From assembly GCA_006503475.1 (NCBI GenBank), contig RSEH01000180.1, forward strand, positions 33,190 to 97,189: a stretch of DNA of 64,000 nucleotides, written 5' to 3'. Shown piece after piece: positions 18,527-27,901 of the stretch (within the stretch, counting starts at the first letter, position 1; the number at the start of each line of letters is the position of its first letter). Below the pieces are notes generated by a model. The model ran no database searches, had not been told where the DNA came from, and was given only the letters and a program-made list of their open reading frames with translations. The position numbers and the translations under genes are program-made. This DNA comes from Stentor roeselii. Its lineage: Eukaryota; Ciliophora; Heterotrichea; Heterotrichida; Stentoridae.

Positions 18527-20635
18527 TTAGTCAATAATACTATTAACCATTATCGTCTCCCCAGCGCCATCTGCAGGAGCCTCTTCATAAAGATCAGGCA
18601 TACTTCTTACTTCAAAAGTAACAGCAGGATTTGCATTAACATCTAAAGCGATTTCCCGATACTGCACTTTTCCAAAGTTCGTGCTAGAAACGCCTTTTTC
18701 AATAAACATTTCCTCCATTTTCTTCTTATCAATAGCTCTAGGAATCAAAATTTCCGAATTTTTAATCCAAGAGTGTTCAAGAGCTGCAAGAGGACCAAGT
18801 CTTTCCTCAGGTCTCTTATGAATGGCCTGGTTCAAAAAGCTTAGAGCGAAAGGAGTGAAAGCTTTCCAATACGGTTCATCAAAATTAAGACAAGCTTTCA
18901 AAGTCAAGTCAATCAAGACTTTCTTATCCTTATGGTCAAAAGGCAGTCTTCCTCTGAGCAAGAGATAAGTGATGATCCCCACAGACCACAAGTCTGCCTT
19001 GAAGCTGTACCCGCCTTGACTTAGAACTTCAGGAGCCACGTAGCCTAAAGTCCCACAAGCGAGAAGTTGCACCTCATTTGGACCTGCTAGTTTAGAAAGG
19101 CCGAAATCTGCTAGTTTTATATTAGGAATGTCGGAATTGTCAGCAAGTAAAATGTTCTCAGGCTTTATATCTCGATGGAGAATGCCTAACTCGTGAAGAT
19201 ATATCACTGCATCAAGCAGCTGCTTTATTATCTTGCTTGTTGCGTACTCAGAAAAAACTTTTCTTTTTTGGATTAATTCGAAAAGTTCTCCACCTTCGAT
19301 GAGTTCCATGACGATGAGAATGTGTTTTTTACTATCGAAGATTTCTTTGATTTTCACGATATTTGGGTGACTTACTATTTTCAAGATCTTGATTTCACTT
19401 GAAAGAAGTTCTTTTTCTAAAGCGGAAAGTTTTGACTTGTTGATAACCTTGACTGCCCATTTTTTGTAAGAAACGTGCTCAGTGCAGATATAAACATCGG
19501 AAAACTTACCCTGACCGATTTTTTCCCCGATGCTGAAAAATTCTTTAAATTTTTTATTGCCTGAGGCGATTTCGAGGTACTTGAGCCAGTCATCTCTTTC
19601 TTTTCTAGAATCGCTCCAAAGCATGATTTCGCCGAAGTTGCTATTTGAATGAGTGATTTGAATGCCGAATTTGTTACTCACGTAGTAGTCCCCAATGATT
19701 TCAGCATAACAACCTTCCATCATTATCAGCTGTTCAGGGTGTTTCGCGTTAAGACTCTCATAAAGAAGTAAAACTTTGTCTCTCAAGATGGCGAATCTCA
19801 TCACAAGTTTATCTCCAGTCTTCACGAAAAGTTCACCTGAAACCTGAGAGTTTGTAAAAGTTCTTCTTGGAGAAGGCGACGAAGTTTCTTCGAGGTTTTC
19901 ACAGGACCAGAACTTTTCATTGAAAGCTTCTTCGAAAAACCGAAATAACAGTGAAAAGTTCTTTAAAAGTTTTTGAAAGTCGGTAAAGGTTAGGACTTCT
20001 CCATCACCAAAAGAAGAAATAACGTTTTGTACCTCTTGTTTTAAAGTAAGTTCTTCAGAAGGTTGAACAACTGGCTTTACAACTGTTTTGCTTCGTCGAC
20101 GTGCTGAGTGAGGATTACTTCTGATGGGACTGACAGGTGTCAAGTTGTTGTTTTCGTTTTTTTTAAATATGTCAGGTCCTAAAAGAACTCTCTAAATGAA
20201 AACTACGACAACGAAGAGCTCTTTACTGTCAAGCACCAGGTCCTCTTTGAAGTCACAGATCTCAAAGATAGTCCTTTGTTTTTTTTCTAGATTTCCTTTG
20301 CAGTAACTGACCATGCCATTCAAAAAACACTCAAAGTCAAGTAAGCCGTTCTTTTTCGTATCGAAATAATGAAAAAGTCGCTCTCCAAGAAGTCCCTACT
20401 TATTTTATACTGGAAACTGGTAAATAGACAGAAAAGTATCTTTAGTGATGCTTTCCCCCGTCGACTTTCGAACCAAATCATTGAATAAAAGCTGGAGCAA
20501 GACTGCCTCTTCTTTCGAAACTACCTAAAAAGTACCTTTCGACAACAGATACTTAGTAGCTGAAGACACTTTTCTACCTTTTTGATTAACTCTCACTGAA
20601 GATCCTGATTTCATTTTAGACGAGCAGATTCCCAT
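18527..20635 (-). CDS. EF-hand/PH-domain calcium-dependent protein kinase (CDPK7-like), three 15-nt introns
   Basis: 687 residues when three introns are removed. The N terminus MGICSSK fits N-myristoylation (Gly2, Ser6) with Cys4 for palmitoylation. Residues 25-145 contain EF-hand-like loops, one starting DTKKNGLLDFE and one DFKEDLVLDSKE. A PH domain follows at about 251-342 (GELFVKTG through KERDDWLKYLEIA). The kinase domain is about 353-611: GQGKFSDVY, AVKVINKS, HRDIKPENILLA, DFGLSKL, then GTLGYVAPEVL. The EF-hand, PH, kinase order is that of apicomplexan CDPK7 rather than of plant-type CDPKs, whose EF-hands are C-terminal. It probably links Ca2+ and phosphoinositide signals at a membrane. 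The unspliced frame alone starts only at a TTG and loses the acylation site and EF-hands. Confidence 0.9.
20192..20206 (-). other. 15-nt intron 3 of the EF-hand/PH kinase
   Basis: On the coding strand GTAGTTTTCATTTAG. It removes an in-frame TAG and joins KELFVV to RVLLGPDIF. A is at position 10. Confidence 0.88.
20396..20410 (-). other. 15-nt intron 2 of the EF-hand/PH kinase
   Basis: On the coding strand GTATAAAATAAGTAG. It removes in-frame stops and joins LSIYQFP to GLLGERLFHYFD. A is at position 10. Confidence 0.88.
20521..20535 (-). other. 15-nt intron 1 of the EF-hand/PH kinase
   Basis: On the coding strand GTACTTTTTAGGTAG. It removes an in-frame TAG and joins KYLLSK to VSKEEAVLL. A is at position 10. 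Confidence 0.87.
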
Positions 20636-20761
20636 TAGATATCTGTATAATACATTTAAAGACCTTCATTTAAACAGTCTCAAATGATTAAAAATAACCC
20701 TTCGTAAAATTTTCAAACCCTCATCCACCCTTCGACAGCCCTAGCAATGGACTGCAAATAA

Positions 20762-21322
20762 ATGGTGAAAGGAGACTCTTCGCTAGCGATGAAATTGAAG
20801 CAATTCTTGGTGGCCGGTCGTAAGTTGCCAAGCGAGACAGATCCAAACCCTGTGATATACAGGATGCGGATTTTCGCAAGTGACGAGATCAGAGCCAAGT
20901 CCCGCTTCTGGTACTTCGCAAAGAGACTTAACAAGGTGAAGTCAGCCCACGGCGAGATCGTGTCAGTGGAAGAAGTTCACGAGAAGAACACAAGTCATGT
21001 GAAGACTTACGGAATAACCATTCGATACGAGACAAGGAACGGCATCACCAATATGTACAGAGAGTTCAGAGACACCTCGCTTTGTGGAGCTGTCGGAAGG
21101 ATGTACCAAGACATGGCCGGCAGACACAGGGCTCGAGCAGAGACTATTCATATTGTCAGCACTCAAAAGCTCAACAAGGCCAGCGAAGTGAAGAGGTCCT
21201 ACCCAGGACAGTTCTATAACTCTAAGATCAAGTTCCCATTGTTGCATGAAACTGTCAGAGCTCCGAACAAAGCACTTAGAAGCACTTTTGTATCGTCAAG
21301 GCCACTTACTAGGTCTCATTAA
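20762..21322 (+). CDS. RPL18A: 60S ribosomal protein eL20 (L18a)
   Basis: 186 residues from ATG 20762; Met 10 at 20789 (MKLKQFLVAGRKLP) matches the usual start of the family and is an equally good choice. Diagnostic stretches are YRMRIFASDEI, AKSRFWYFAKRL, GEIVSVEEVHEK, KTYGITIRYETRNGITNMYREFRD, RHRARAETIHI and the C-terminal FYNSKIKFPL. The protein sits on the large subunit near the central protuberance and helps bridge rRNA segments. Higher GC and codon choice than the neighbours fit a highly expressed gene. It is divergent from the kinase gene (126 bp between starts) and convergent with the SHIPPO gene (26 bp between stops). Confidence 0.97.
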   Translation: MVKGDSSLAMKLKQFLVAGRKLPSETDPNPVIYRMRIFASDEIRAKSRFWYFAKRLNKVKSAHGEIVSVEEVHEKNTSHVKTYGITIRYETRNGITNMYREFRDTSLCGAVGRMYQDMAGRHRARAETIHIVSTQKLNKASEVKRSYPGQFYNSKIKFPLLHETVRAPNKALRSTFVSSRPLTRSH

Positions 21323-21348
21323 TAGTTAGGATTAAGGAGTTATACGAA

Positions 21349-22047
21349 TTAAGGAGACCTTCGAAATCGGGATAAGGGACCTCTTGGAAGGGAGGACGGG
21401 ATTTGATATTGGAGTTTTAGGTGCGGGGAGTAAGTACCCGGACCGGGAGTCACTTGCTTTATTGAGGAGGGGATTTTTGGGTAAAAACTGAACTTTAGGG
21501 ATGTTTCTAGAAGTCTTGGCTCGTAACTACCAGGACCTGGAGATTTTTTTATTAAGGGCTCGTGTCGCTTTGGGTAGAGTGAAAATGCTTTTGTGGAGGA
21601 TAGACTTGGAATGTTGTAGCTACCTGGCCCAGGTGACTCATTTGTCTGAAATTTCGATCTTCTAGACCCTCCAAATCCCCATTTGGGTCCAGTACTAGTT
21701 AACAAAGGTGTATAAGTTCCAGGTCCAAGTTTTTCCCATCCTTCCAAAGTAGGTTTGATTCTAACAGGCGAAAATTTTGTACATACGACTCTGCTTCGAG
21801 GTAAAATATAAGTCCCAGGTCCTGGAGAGACCGTGTAAGATTTTTCTCTTAACTTTCCATAAAGACTGAACTTGGGACCTGATTGAGACGATGGAAGACT
21901 GTATTGCCCTGGTCCTGGGGAGTCTGTTAATGATATTTTATTGGGTTTCTTTTCAGATGAATTAAAAAGGCTCAGAGATGTGTCGACACTTTTACTTAAA
22001 TTTGATCGAGGTTTCGAACTTTTGTCTGGAGTCACGTTTTTTTGCAT
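21349..22047 (-). CDS. SHIPPO/STPGR-repeat protein (ODF3/CIMAP-like)
   Basis: 232 residues with about six Pro-Gly repeats of the SHIPPO type: SPGPGQYSLP, SPGPGTYILP, GPGTYTPLL, SPGPGSYNIP, SPGPGSYEPR and TPGPGTYSPH, spaced about 30-45 residues. This repeat defines the ODF3/CIMAP and STPG proteins, many of which bind ciliary or other stable microtubules. The rest is basic and Ser-rich, as usual for the family. Likely location is the axoneme or cortical microtubule bundles. It is close in the window to a tubulin glutamylase and a kinesin, but these are not arranged as one unit. Confidence 0.92.
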   Translation of the reverse strand: MQKNVTPDKSSKPRSNLSKSVDTSLSLFNSSEKKPNKISLTDSPGPGQYSLPSSQSGPKFSLYGKLREKSYTVSPGPGTYILPRSRVVCTKFSPVRIKPTLEGWEKLGPGTYTPLLTSTGPKWGFGGSRRSKFQTNESPGPGSYNIPSLSSTKAFSLYPKRHEPLIKKSPGPGSYEPRLLETSLKFSFYPKIPSSIKQVTPGPGTYSPHLKLQYQIPSSLPRGPLSRFRRSP

Positions 22048-22294
22048 GGAAATTTTTTATTAAAAATGATTTTTCAGCTCAATATTTGAACTAGTTTAAG
22101 TTTCAATTACGAGAAATTATAAGAGGATCAATGAGTTTAGAGTAAAATATGATCTTATGTGTTATTTCAATATTAAAAATATATGTAGGCTTAATTGGAT
22201 ATTTTTATTTTCGGGTTTTTTTAGAAATTTAGTTGAGTTTTAAAATTTCGAAAGATTTCACTCAAAAATCATTAATTATCAATTACAATTATAA
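22048..22294. promoter_or_regulatory. Divergent intergenic spacer
   Basis: 247 bp between the minus SHIPPO gene and the plus channel gene; AT-rich, no frame. It should contain both promoters. The channel start is preceded by ATTATAA. Confidence 0.4.
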
Positions 22295-24121
22295 ATGGAT
22301 TTAACACAAGTAAAAAATGCCAAAATCGTTCCGCTTGAGACTGATGATATTTTTCAACCAGACCTAGAAAGAAATGAAGTTATTCGAAAAGCTTTGACAA
22401 CGATGAATAAAACACGTGATGTAAGAAAAATTTAGCAAGCTATGAAACTTCGTGATTCGACAGAATACAGATCAGCTTGTTTAATAATATTTCCAGATGA
22501 TCCATTCAAGATGTACTGGGATATTGTGCTACTAGTTCTGATGGTTTATACAGTGACATTCACTCCATATCAAGTAGCCTTTATCGAAGAAAATAATATA
22601 GTCTTCGAAGTATTAGACCATATAATCGATGCCCTCTTCATGTTAGACGTGGTCTTAAACTGTTTCATGGCCTATCATAACAAAGAAGAAGTATTAATCG
22701 TAAGCCACTGGCAAATATTAAAAAACTATGCAACATCCTGGATGTTATTCGACTTAGCCAGTTCATTTCCCTTTCAGCTAGTTTTCGAAGGCAAGGCCTG
22801 GGGAACTTTAATCCGTTTAAGCAAGATTCCAAGACTTTATCGACTAGTCAAGATCTTCAAATTATTCAGACTCTTAAAAGTACTGAAAAATCGAAATAGT
22901 TTTCTTAGTTGTCTTGAATGTTTCTCAAAATTTTCAGTCGGCCTTGAAAGACTTGTTTATCTAATCCTTTCTTTTTTCATTATTTGTCATTTATTCGCCT
23001 GTTTTTTGTATTTTGTGTCAAGTTTCGGCAGTGATAGCACAAATAACTGGGTTTACAAGTATGGAATTCAAGATGATAGTCTAGAGGAAAAGTATCTGGC
23101 GAGTGTCTATTGGACTGTCACTATTTTGTGCACTATTGGATATGGAGATATCACTGCTGCTTCCGATATTGAAAGGATCATGGTCGCTTTTGTGGAGCTG
23201 GGTGGAGTGATTTTTTATTCTTATACTGTTGGCACTATCACATCTTTGATGGCTGAAATGGATAAAAAGCAGGCAAGTATTGACTCGAAAGTAGAAATTA
23301 TTCAAGACTTGGCGCAGAAATATAGACTTGGATGGGTTTTTTATGAGAAAATAAAAAATTCGGTCATTTACAACCAGTCTTCACTTAATAGGGAACGAAA
23401 TGAATTACTAGCCAACCTTCCAAAAAGACTAGCAATGCACTTAAGCATCATAATGAATGAATCTCTAATAAGAGAAAACAAATTCTTCGACCACAAAAAC
23501 ATAAAATTCATCACAACAGTAATCGACTTCCTAAGACCAATGAAAGTAAACCCAAAAGAAATAATCTACAAGAAACACGAACCAACAGAAGACATTTACC
23601 TGATCAAATCCGGAGAAGTCCTAATTTTCGAGAACTTTTTCGACAAAATCATAGAAATCGAGGTGATTCACGAAGGAGACTTTTTCGGAGAAATCGAGGT
23701 ATTTTTAAGTGAAGTTCGAGAATATTCAGCAAAAGCGACAAAATCTGGAATTCTTTTCACAATAAGTCGAGAAGAGCTCCTAGTCAACGTTTTATTCTTC
23801 TTCCAAGACCTGCAGTTGAAATTCATCGAGGACGCAAACAAAAGGAAGAAAATTCTAGACAAAAAAGTTGAACAACAAAGAAAAAAAAAGCCTTCAAGCA
23901 GTACAGAAGAGCAAGTAAAAGAGACTTACCCACAGTTATTAACTCCAAACATAAGAATCCTCAAATGCGAAACCGAAAACATAAGAAAAACATTAGCACC
24001 TACCTCAAAAGCATTGCTTGAAGAAAACGACGAGGTCTTGTTAGAAGTCTTGAAAGATGAAATCGATCGACTGAATCTTAGAATAGAAAGACTTGAAAGT
24101 GTTTTTAATACAGAGTTATAA
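22295..24121 (+). CDS. Voltage-gated K+ channel with cyclic-nucleotide-binding domain (EAG/HCN/CNG-like), one 15-nt intron
   Basis: Exons 22295-22420 and 22436-24121 give 603 residues. A polar N terminus leads into S1 at about 70-88 (YWDIVLLVLMVYTVTFTPY), S2-S3 (DHIIDALFMLDVVLNCF), and a basic S4/S4-S5 stretch RLSKIPRLYRLVKIFKLFR. S5 is LVYLILSFFIICHLFACFLY. The pore helix and filter CTIGYGD (277-280 for GYGD) are K+-selective. After S6, a C-linker and a cyclic-nucleotide-binding fold lie at about 395-500 (IYLIKSGEVLIF, HEGDFFGEIEVF). In the phosphate-binding cassette, FFGEI is present, but the usual downstream Arg-Ala/Thr is replaced by EYSAKA, so nucleotide binding is doubtful. A charged coiled coil ends the protein. 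It is a membrane channel, plausibly ciliary. Confidence 0.93.
22421..22435 (+). other. 15-nt intron of the K+ channel gene
   Basis: GTAAGAAAAATTTAG. It removes an in-frame TAG and joins MNKTRD to QAMKLRD. A is at position 10. Confidence 0.88.
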
Positions 24122-24123
24122 AT

Positions 24124-25158
24124 ATGCAAAATAACCCAATCGTCAAAAACAAGAGATCTCCTAATTTCTCAAGGTGGATGCTTGGGATTATTAGTGCCAC
24201 TTCTTTTGTGATTGGACCGATCATTGTAGGCCTGGGATATGAGGCCAGTTCTTTCGGAATGGACGTGATCATCGCGGATAGGGCTCTGATGGGCATGGGA
24301 GTGATCATGTGCATTTTAAGTGTCGTTTCCTTGATAGGAACTATTCAGTCCAATACGAAGTTGCTGTTGTTTTCTTTTTATAGTCTTATTGTTCTTGTTA
24401 TCTTCATCTCAGTCTTTTCGACTGGGACTTGGTTCATGTTGGAAGACATTCAGGATTATATTGATAGAAACTGGGATAGTATTCGGGAAATTGTACCTGA
24501 GTATAGCATGGTCGGGTTTAAGATACATGTCGAATCTGAAATACAGTCTTTGGTTAGCTTTTCTTTTACTAGCATCTTTTTGAATATCTTGGCAATTGGA
24601 ACTATTGCTATACTTAAAAGTAAAAATGTTAAAAGAACTTTACTGCCTGTTACTTCTTTGATTTTATCGGTGTTGGGAAGTGCTTTAGTTGCTGTTAGTA
24701 TTTATTCGAGGAGGCATTCGAATTATACACAGTTACCTTTGTGGAGTAATTATGTGTTTGTTATGATTGGGTTTATTGTTACAGCTCTAGGAGTATTCGG
24801 TTATTACTCAGTACTCCACTCCCTCCGAACAAACATAAAAATCTACGCAGTAATCCTAGGTCTAGCTTCAGTATTTCTGGTAGTTTCAGGAATCGGTTTT
24901 ATAATTCTCTCCTCCTTAGTATCAAAGCACATCTCTGAAAACTGGGAGCAGATAAACTCCGACCTAATGCAAGCCGGTTACGAAGTAGACATAAACGAGT
25001 TGATCCAAATAATCAACATAAACTTCAAATTCGCAGGTCTTTTCGGAGTAGTCAATTTCGTTTTCTGTCTTTTATCATTTGTAGGTTCAATTCTTTACAT
25101 CAACCTTCTAAACAAGCAAGAAAACAAACTGATTCCAGTGGGTTATCGTTTAAAGTAA
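24124..25158 (+). CDS. Membrane protein with two tandem tetraspan-like units
   Basis: 344 residues, eight predicted helices in two sets of four. Set 1 helices are at about 19-39, 55-75, 80-100 and 141-165; set 2 at about 174-192, 208-228, 236-263 and 298-322. In each half the third helix is followed by a loop with a related acidic pattern (DIQDYIDRNWDSIREI in half 1, KHISENWEQINSDL in half 2). The protein therefore looks like an internal duplication of a tetraspanin-like unit, but the CCG motif of tetraspanins is missing. Its ATG is 2 bp after the stop of the K+ channel gene. The following reading frame stays open after its stop (see the gene at 25324). Function unknown. Confidence 0.75.
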   Translation: MQNNPIVKNKRSPNFSRWMLGIISATSFVIGPIIVGLGYEASSFGMDVIIADRALMGMGVIMCILSVVSLIGTIQSNTKLLLFSFYSLIVLVIFISVFSTGTWFMLEDIQDYIDRNWDSIREIVPEYSMVGFKIHVESEIQSLVSFSFTSIFLNILAIGTIAILKSKNVKRTLLPVTSLILSVLGSALVAVSIYSRRHSNYTQLPLWSNYVFVMIGFIVTALGVFGYYSVLHSLRTNIKIYAVILGLASVFLVVSGIGFIILSSLVSKHISENWEQINSDLMQAGYEVDINELIQIININFKFAGLFGVVNFVFCLLSFVGSILYINLLNKQENKLIPVGYRLK

Positions 25159-25323
25159 CTTAATAAAATTAACTACGATAGGACCGAATCACCTCAACTA
25201 GAGTCGCCTTCTCCCAGTCTTCCAGACTTAAACAAGTCCTCATCAGAGCTCTTATCTCCTTCTTTCCAAATAACTCCTGAAGTCCTTCATTTCCTTCAAA
25301 ATCTAAAATCCAAAGAAGCTGAA

Positions 25324-25863
25324 ATGATGCAAAAACCTTTCCCAAAAATCTCTATTTCAGCTGAAGAAGGCAGAAAAATGCTAGACCAGGTCTTAAACCA
25401 ATCAAAAAATTCCCCATTTCGTAAAATCAACGATTTCCACCTCTTTCTCCCCAGTCCCCAAGAGGATCTTAAAGAAAACAAGAAGAAACTGGTGAGTGAA
25501 ATTTACAAACAAACTCTAGAAATCCAAAAACTTCGAAGCGACAACAAAATCCTCGCATTTGAACTCGAGTCAGTTCAAAACGAGCTGAAAGTCCAGAAAT
25601 TTAAAAATTCTATTCACGGTCGAAGTGAGTTGATATCACGTAAAAGTCAACTTGACAACCTTTTAAGAACTAAATCTCGAGAACTACAAAGAAAGAAGAT
25701 CCTCGCCCTTGAACTTCAAAAAGAACTGAAGCTTCTTCGTGAGTCGCATGGATTTTTGACGAGTTATCTTTACGAGATTCGCAAGATTTATGGAAACCTG
25801 GACTTAAAAAAGCATGACGTTCAAAGTGCCCCTGCGACTCGACGTAACAGAAGCCAGGACTGA
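25324..25863 (+). CDS. Coiled-coil protein, start uncertain
   Basis: 179 residues from the first ATG at 25324. A Lys/Glu/Leu-rich coiled coil covers about 50-165. The same frame is open back to 25159, just behind the stop of the preceding membrane-protein gene, and reads as coding-like sequence (SPSPSLPDLNK, LSPSFQITPEVLHFLQNLK). No ATG is available between 25159 and 25323. Either translation begins at 25324, or the segment is joined to the upstream gene by an unusual 27-nt GT-AG intron (25154-25180) or stop readthrough. No domain besides the coiled coil is recognised. The next gene follows 32 bp downstream. Confidence 0.65.
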   Translation: MMQKPFPKISISAEEGRKMLDQVLNQSKNSPFRKINDFHLFLPSPQEDLKENKKKLVSEIYKQTLEIQKLRSDNKILAFELESVQNELKVQKFKNSIHGRSELISRKSQLDNLLRTKSRELQRKKILALELQKELKLLRESHGFLTSYLYEIRKIYGNLDLKKHDVQSAPATRRNRSQD

Positions 25864-25895
25864 TTTAAATATCAATAAATACCTTGTCGAATAAA

Positions 25896-27872
25896 ATGGA
25901 AGCTTTCTCGAGAAGACTTCTTCTTCTGTCCAACCATCTTGAAAGTGGTCCAAAGGTGAATAAAGACCTGATTTTCAGTCTTTACTTCGCCTCAGCTGCT
26001 GAAGACGTGAAAAAACTCAGGGCAAAGGCAGAGGCCAGTGATTTTTTCAGTCATTCCGCTGAACTCCACGCAGACTACGACCTGGTCCGTGGAAGGACCT
26101 TGAGTCGCATTAATTTGTTATACGACAAACAAAGCAGGACCTTAGAAGACGATTTGAAGTTTCCCTTGAATAAGTTATCGATGATGTATGTTTTCTCCGA
26201 ATATGATAAAGCTACCACCACGCGCATTCTTGTTCATAACATTTTGTTTATCGACTCTTTGCAGTTCTTGGGCAGTCAAAAGCATCTTCCTGCAATCAGA
26301 CGAGCTTATTCATTGGACGACTACGGATGCTTCGCCATGACGGAACTTGGACACGGGTCTAATGTTCTCGCTTTGGAAACAACTGCGACTTATGTTCATT
26401 CTGATAGACAGTTTGAAATCAACTCACCTACTCCCACCAGTGCCAAATGGTGGATTGGAGCTGCTGGAAAAACTGCCAATGTCGCCGTCTTGTTTGCACA
26501 GATGGTTGTTCGTGGAGAAAATAAAGGAGTGCATGCTTTTTATATACACATTAGAGATAGCAATCATCTTACTTTACCTGGAGTCACTGTTGGGGACTGT
26601 GGACCTAAGATTGCTTTAAATGGAATTGATAATGGATTTTTGATTTTTCACAAGTATCGGGTTGGCTATGAATCGTTGTTGGATAGGTTTAGTGAAATCA
26701 CTTTGGATGGGAAGTTTAGGTCTTCTATAAAAAATCCGGAAAAACGATTTGCGACGATGCTGGCCGGGCTTATCAGAGGCAGACTTTCTGTTGTCAGTAG
26801 TGCTGAGATTAGCTTAAGGACTAGCCTTACTATTACTTACAGGTTTTTAACGGGAACTCATGTCGAAAGAGAGGAATTTAAAGGGAGATTGATTGATTTA
26901 CAGGATAATTACTTGAAAGTTACACAAATTTTGTCTTGTATGTTAGCCATTCGCAGTGGACTCTTATTTTTACTTCATATTTATTGTAAAAATTTGAAAA
27001 TATTTAGTGAAAATCCTGATGGGGAAGAACTTTCAGAGTTTCATATGATGATCAGTACTTTAAAACCTGCTGCTTCTTGGATTTCTGCACAGGCTCATGA
27101 AGAAATGCAAGATATTTGTGGAATTTTTGGAAATTATCTGCAAGCCTCAATAAGTCGAATCAAATCCAACCAAGACATAAACGTCACCTGGGAAGGAGAC
27201 AATTCAGTCCTAATCCAACAAGTCGGCAAATACATTTTCAAGCAGCTGAAAAACACATTCAAAGGAATCTCAATCAAGTCACTTCTCCTTTCCGAAGCCC
27301 TGATGTCTCATTCAAATTTCGAAGCCTTTTCATTAAAACACATAAAAACATTCGAAATTCCAGACCTCTTCAACTGCCTAAAATTCCGATTTAACTATTT
27401 TGTATTCAAAAGCCTGGAAAAACTTCAAGAAAACGCTGGAAACTCCGAGTCAATCACAGAAGCATGGAACAAAACTCAAGTATTTCATATTCAAGAACTA
27501 GGTAAATCCTTCGGAGACTATCTTTTAATGAAAACCTTTCAAGACTTCTGCCTTGATTTCAAAGGAAAATGCAAGGAAACTTTTGAAGTTCTTTTGAAAT
27601 ATCTGCAAGTTTTCATTATTTCAAGAATAGTTCAAGGTAGCCTTGAGTTGCTTTTAAGTTGTTTGACAACTGCCCAGGTCTCTTCACTGAGAGAAAAACT
27701 GTTAAGGCTCTGTTTTGAGTTAAAAGAAGTAGGAATGGACGTTATAAATGCTTTAGCTCCTCCGGATAAGCTTCTCTTTTCTGATATTGGAGAGTCTTCA
27801 GGGAACATCTTTGATCGGGTCTTTGAAAGGACGGCTAGTTTGCCTGAGAACAGTCATTTAAAGCTAGTCTAA
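25896..27872 (+). CDS. Acyl-CoA oxidase, peroxisomal, with N-terminal PTS2
   Basis: 658 residues from the first ATG (the frame reaches a TTG four codons earlier). It catalyses the first, FAD-dependent, H2O2-forming step of peroxisomal fatty-acid beta-oxidation. The FAD/acyl-binding core is clear: CFAMTELGHGSNV, then SAKWWIGAAGKTANVAVLFAQ, and NGIDNGFLIFHKYRV. Later helices include the flavin-contacting region (AQAHEEMQDICG, VTWEGDNSVLIQQVGKY). Residues 7-15 are RLLLLSNHL, an exact R-L-x5-H-L type 2 peroxisomal targeting signal. The C terminus (SHLKLV) is not a standard PTS1. Length is normal for the family. It converges with the TTLL gene, 29 bp between stops. Confidence 0.93.
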   Translation: MEAFSRRLLLLSNHLESGPKVNKDLIFSLYFASAAEDVKKLRAKAEASDFFSHSAELHADYDLVRGRTLSRINLLYDKQSRTLEDDLKFPLNKLSMMYVFSEYDKATTTRILVHNILFIDSLQFLGSQKHLPAIRRAYSLDDYGCFAMTELGHGSNVLALETTATYVHSDRQFEINSPTPTSAKWWIGAAGKTANVAVLFAQMVVRGENKGVHAFYIHIRDSNHLTLPGVTVGDCGPKIALNGIDNGFLIFHKYRVGYESLLDRFSEITLDGKFRSSIKNPEKRFATMLAGLIRGRLSVVSSAEISLRTSLTITYRFLTGTHVEREEFKGRLIDLQDNYLKVTQILSCMLAIRSGLLFLLHIYCKNLKIFSENPDGEELSEFHMMISTLKPAASWISAQAHEEMQDICGIFGNYLQASISRIKSNQDINVTWEGDNSVLIQQVGKYIFKQLKNTFKGISIKSLLLSEALMSHSNFEAFSLKHIKTFEIPDLFNCLKFRFNYFVFKSLEKLQENAGNSESITEAWNKTQVFHIQELGKSFGDYLLMKTFQDFCLDFKGKCKETFEVLLKYLQVFIISRIVQGSLELLLSCLTTAQVSSLREKLLRLCFELKEVGMDVINALAPPDKLLFSDIGESSGNIFDRVFERTASLPENSHLKLV

Positions 27873-27901
27873 TAGAAGGCTTTCATTAATTTATATTCAT
27901 G

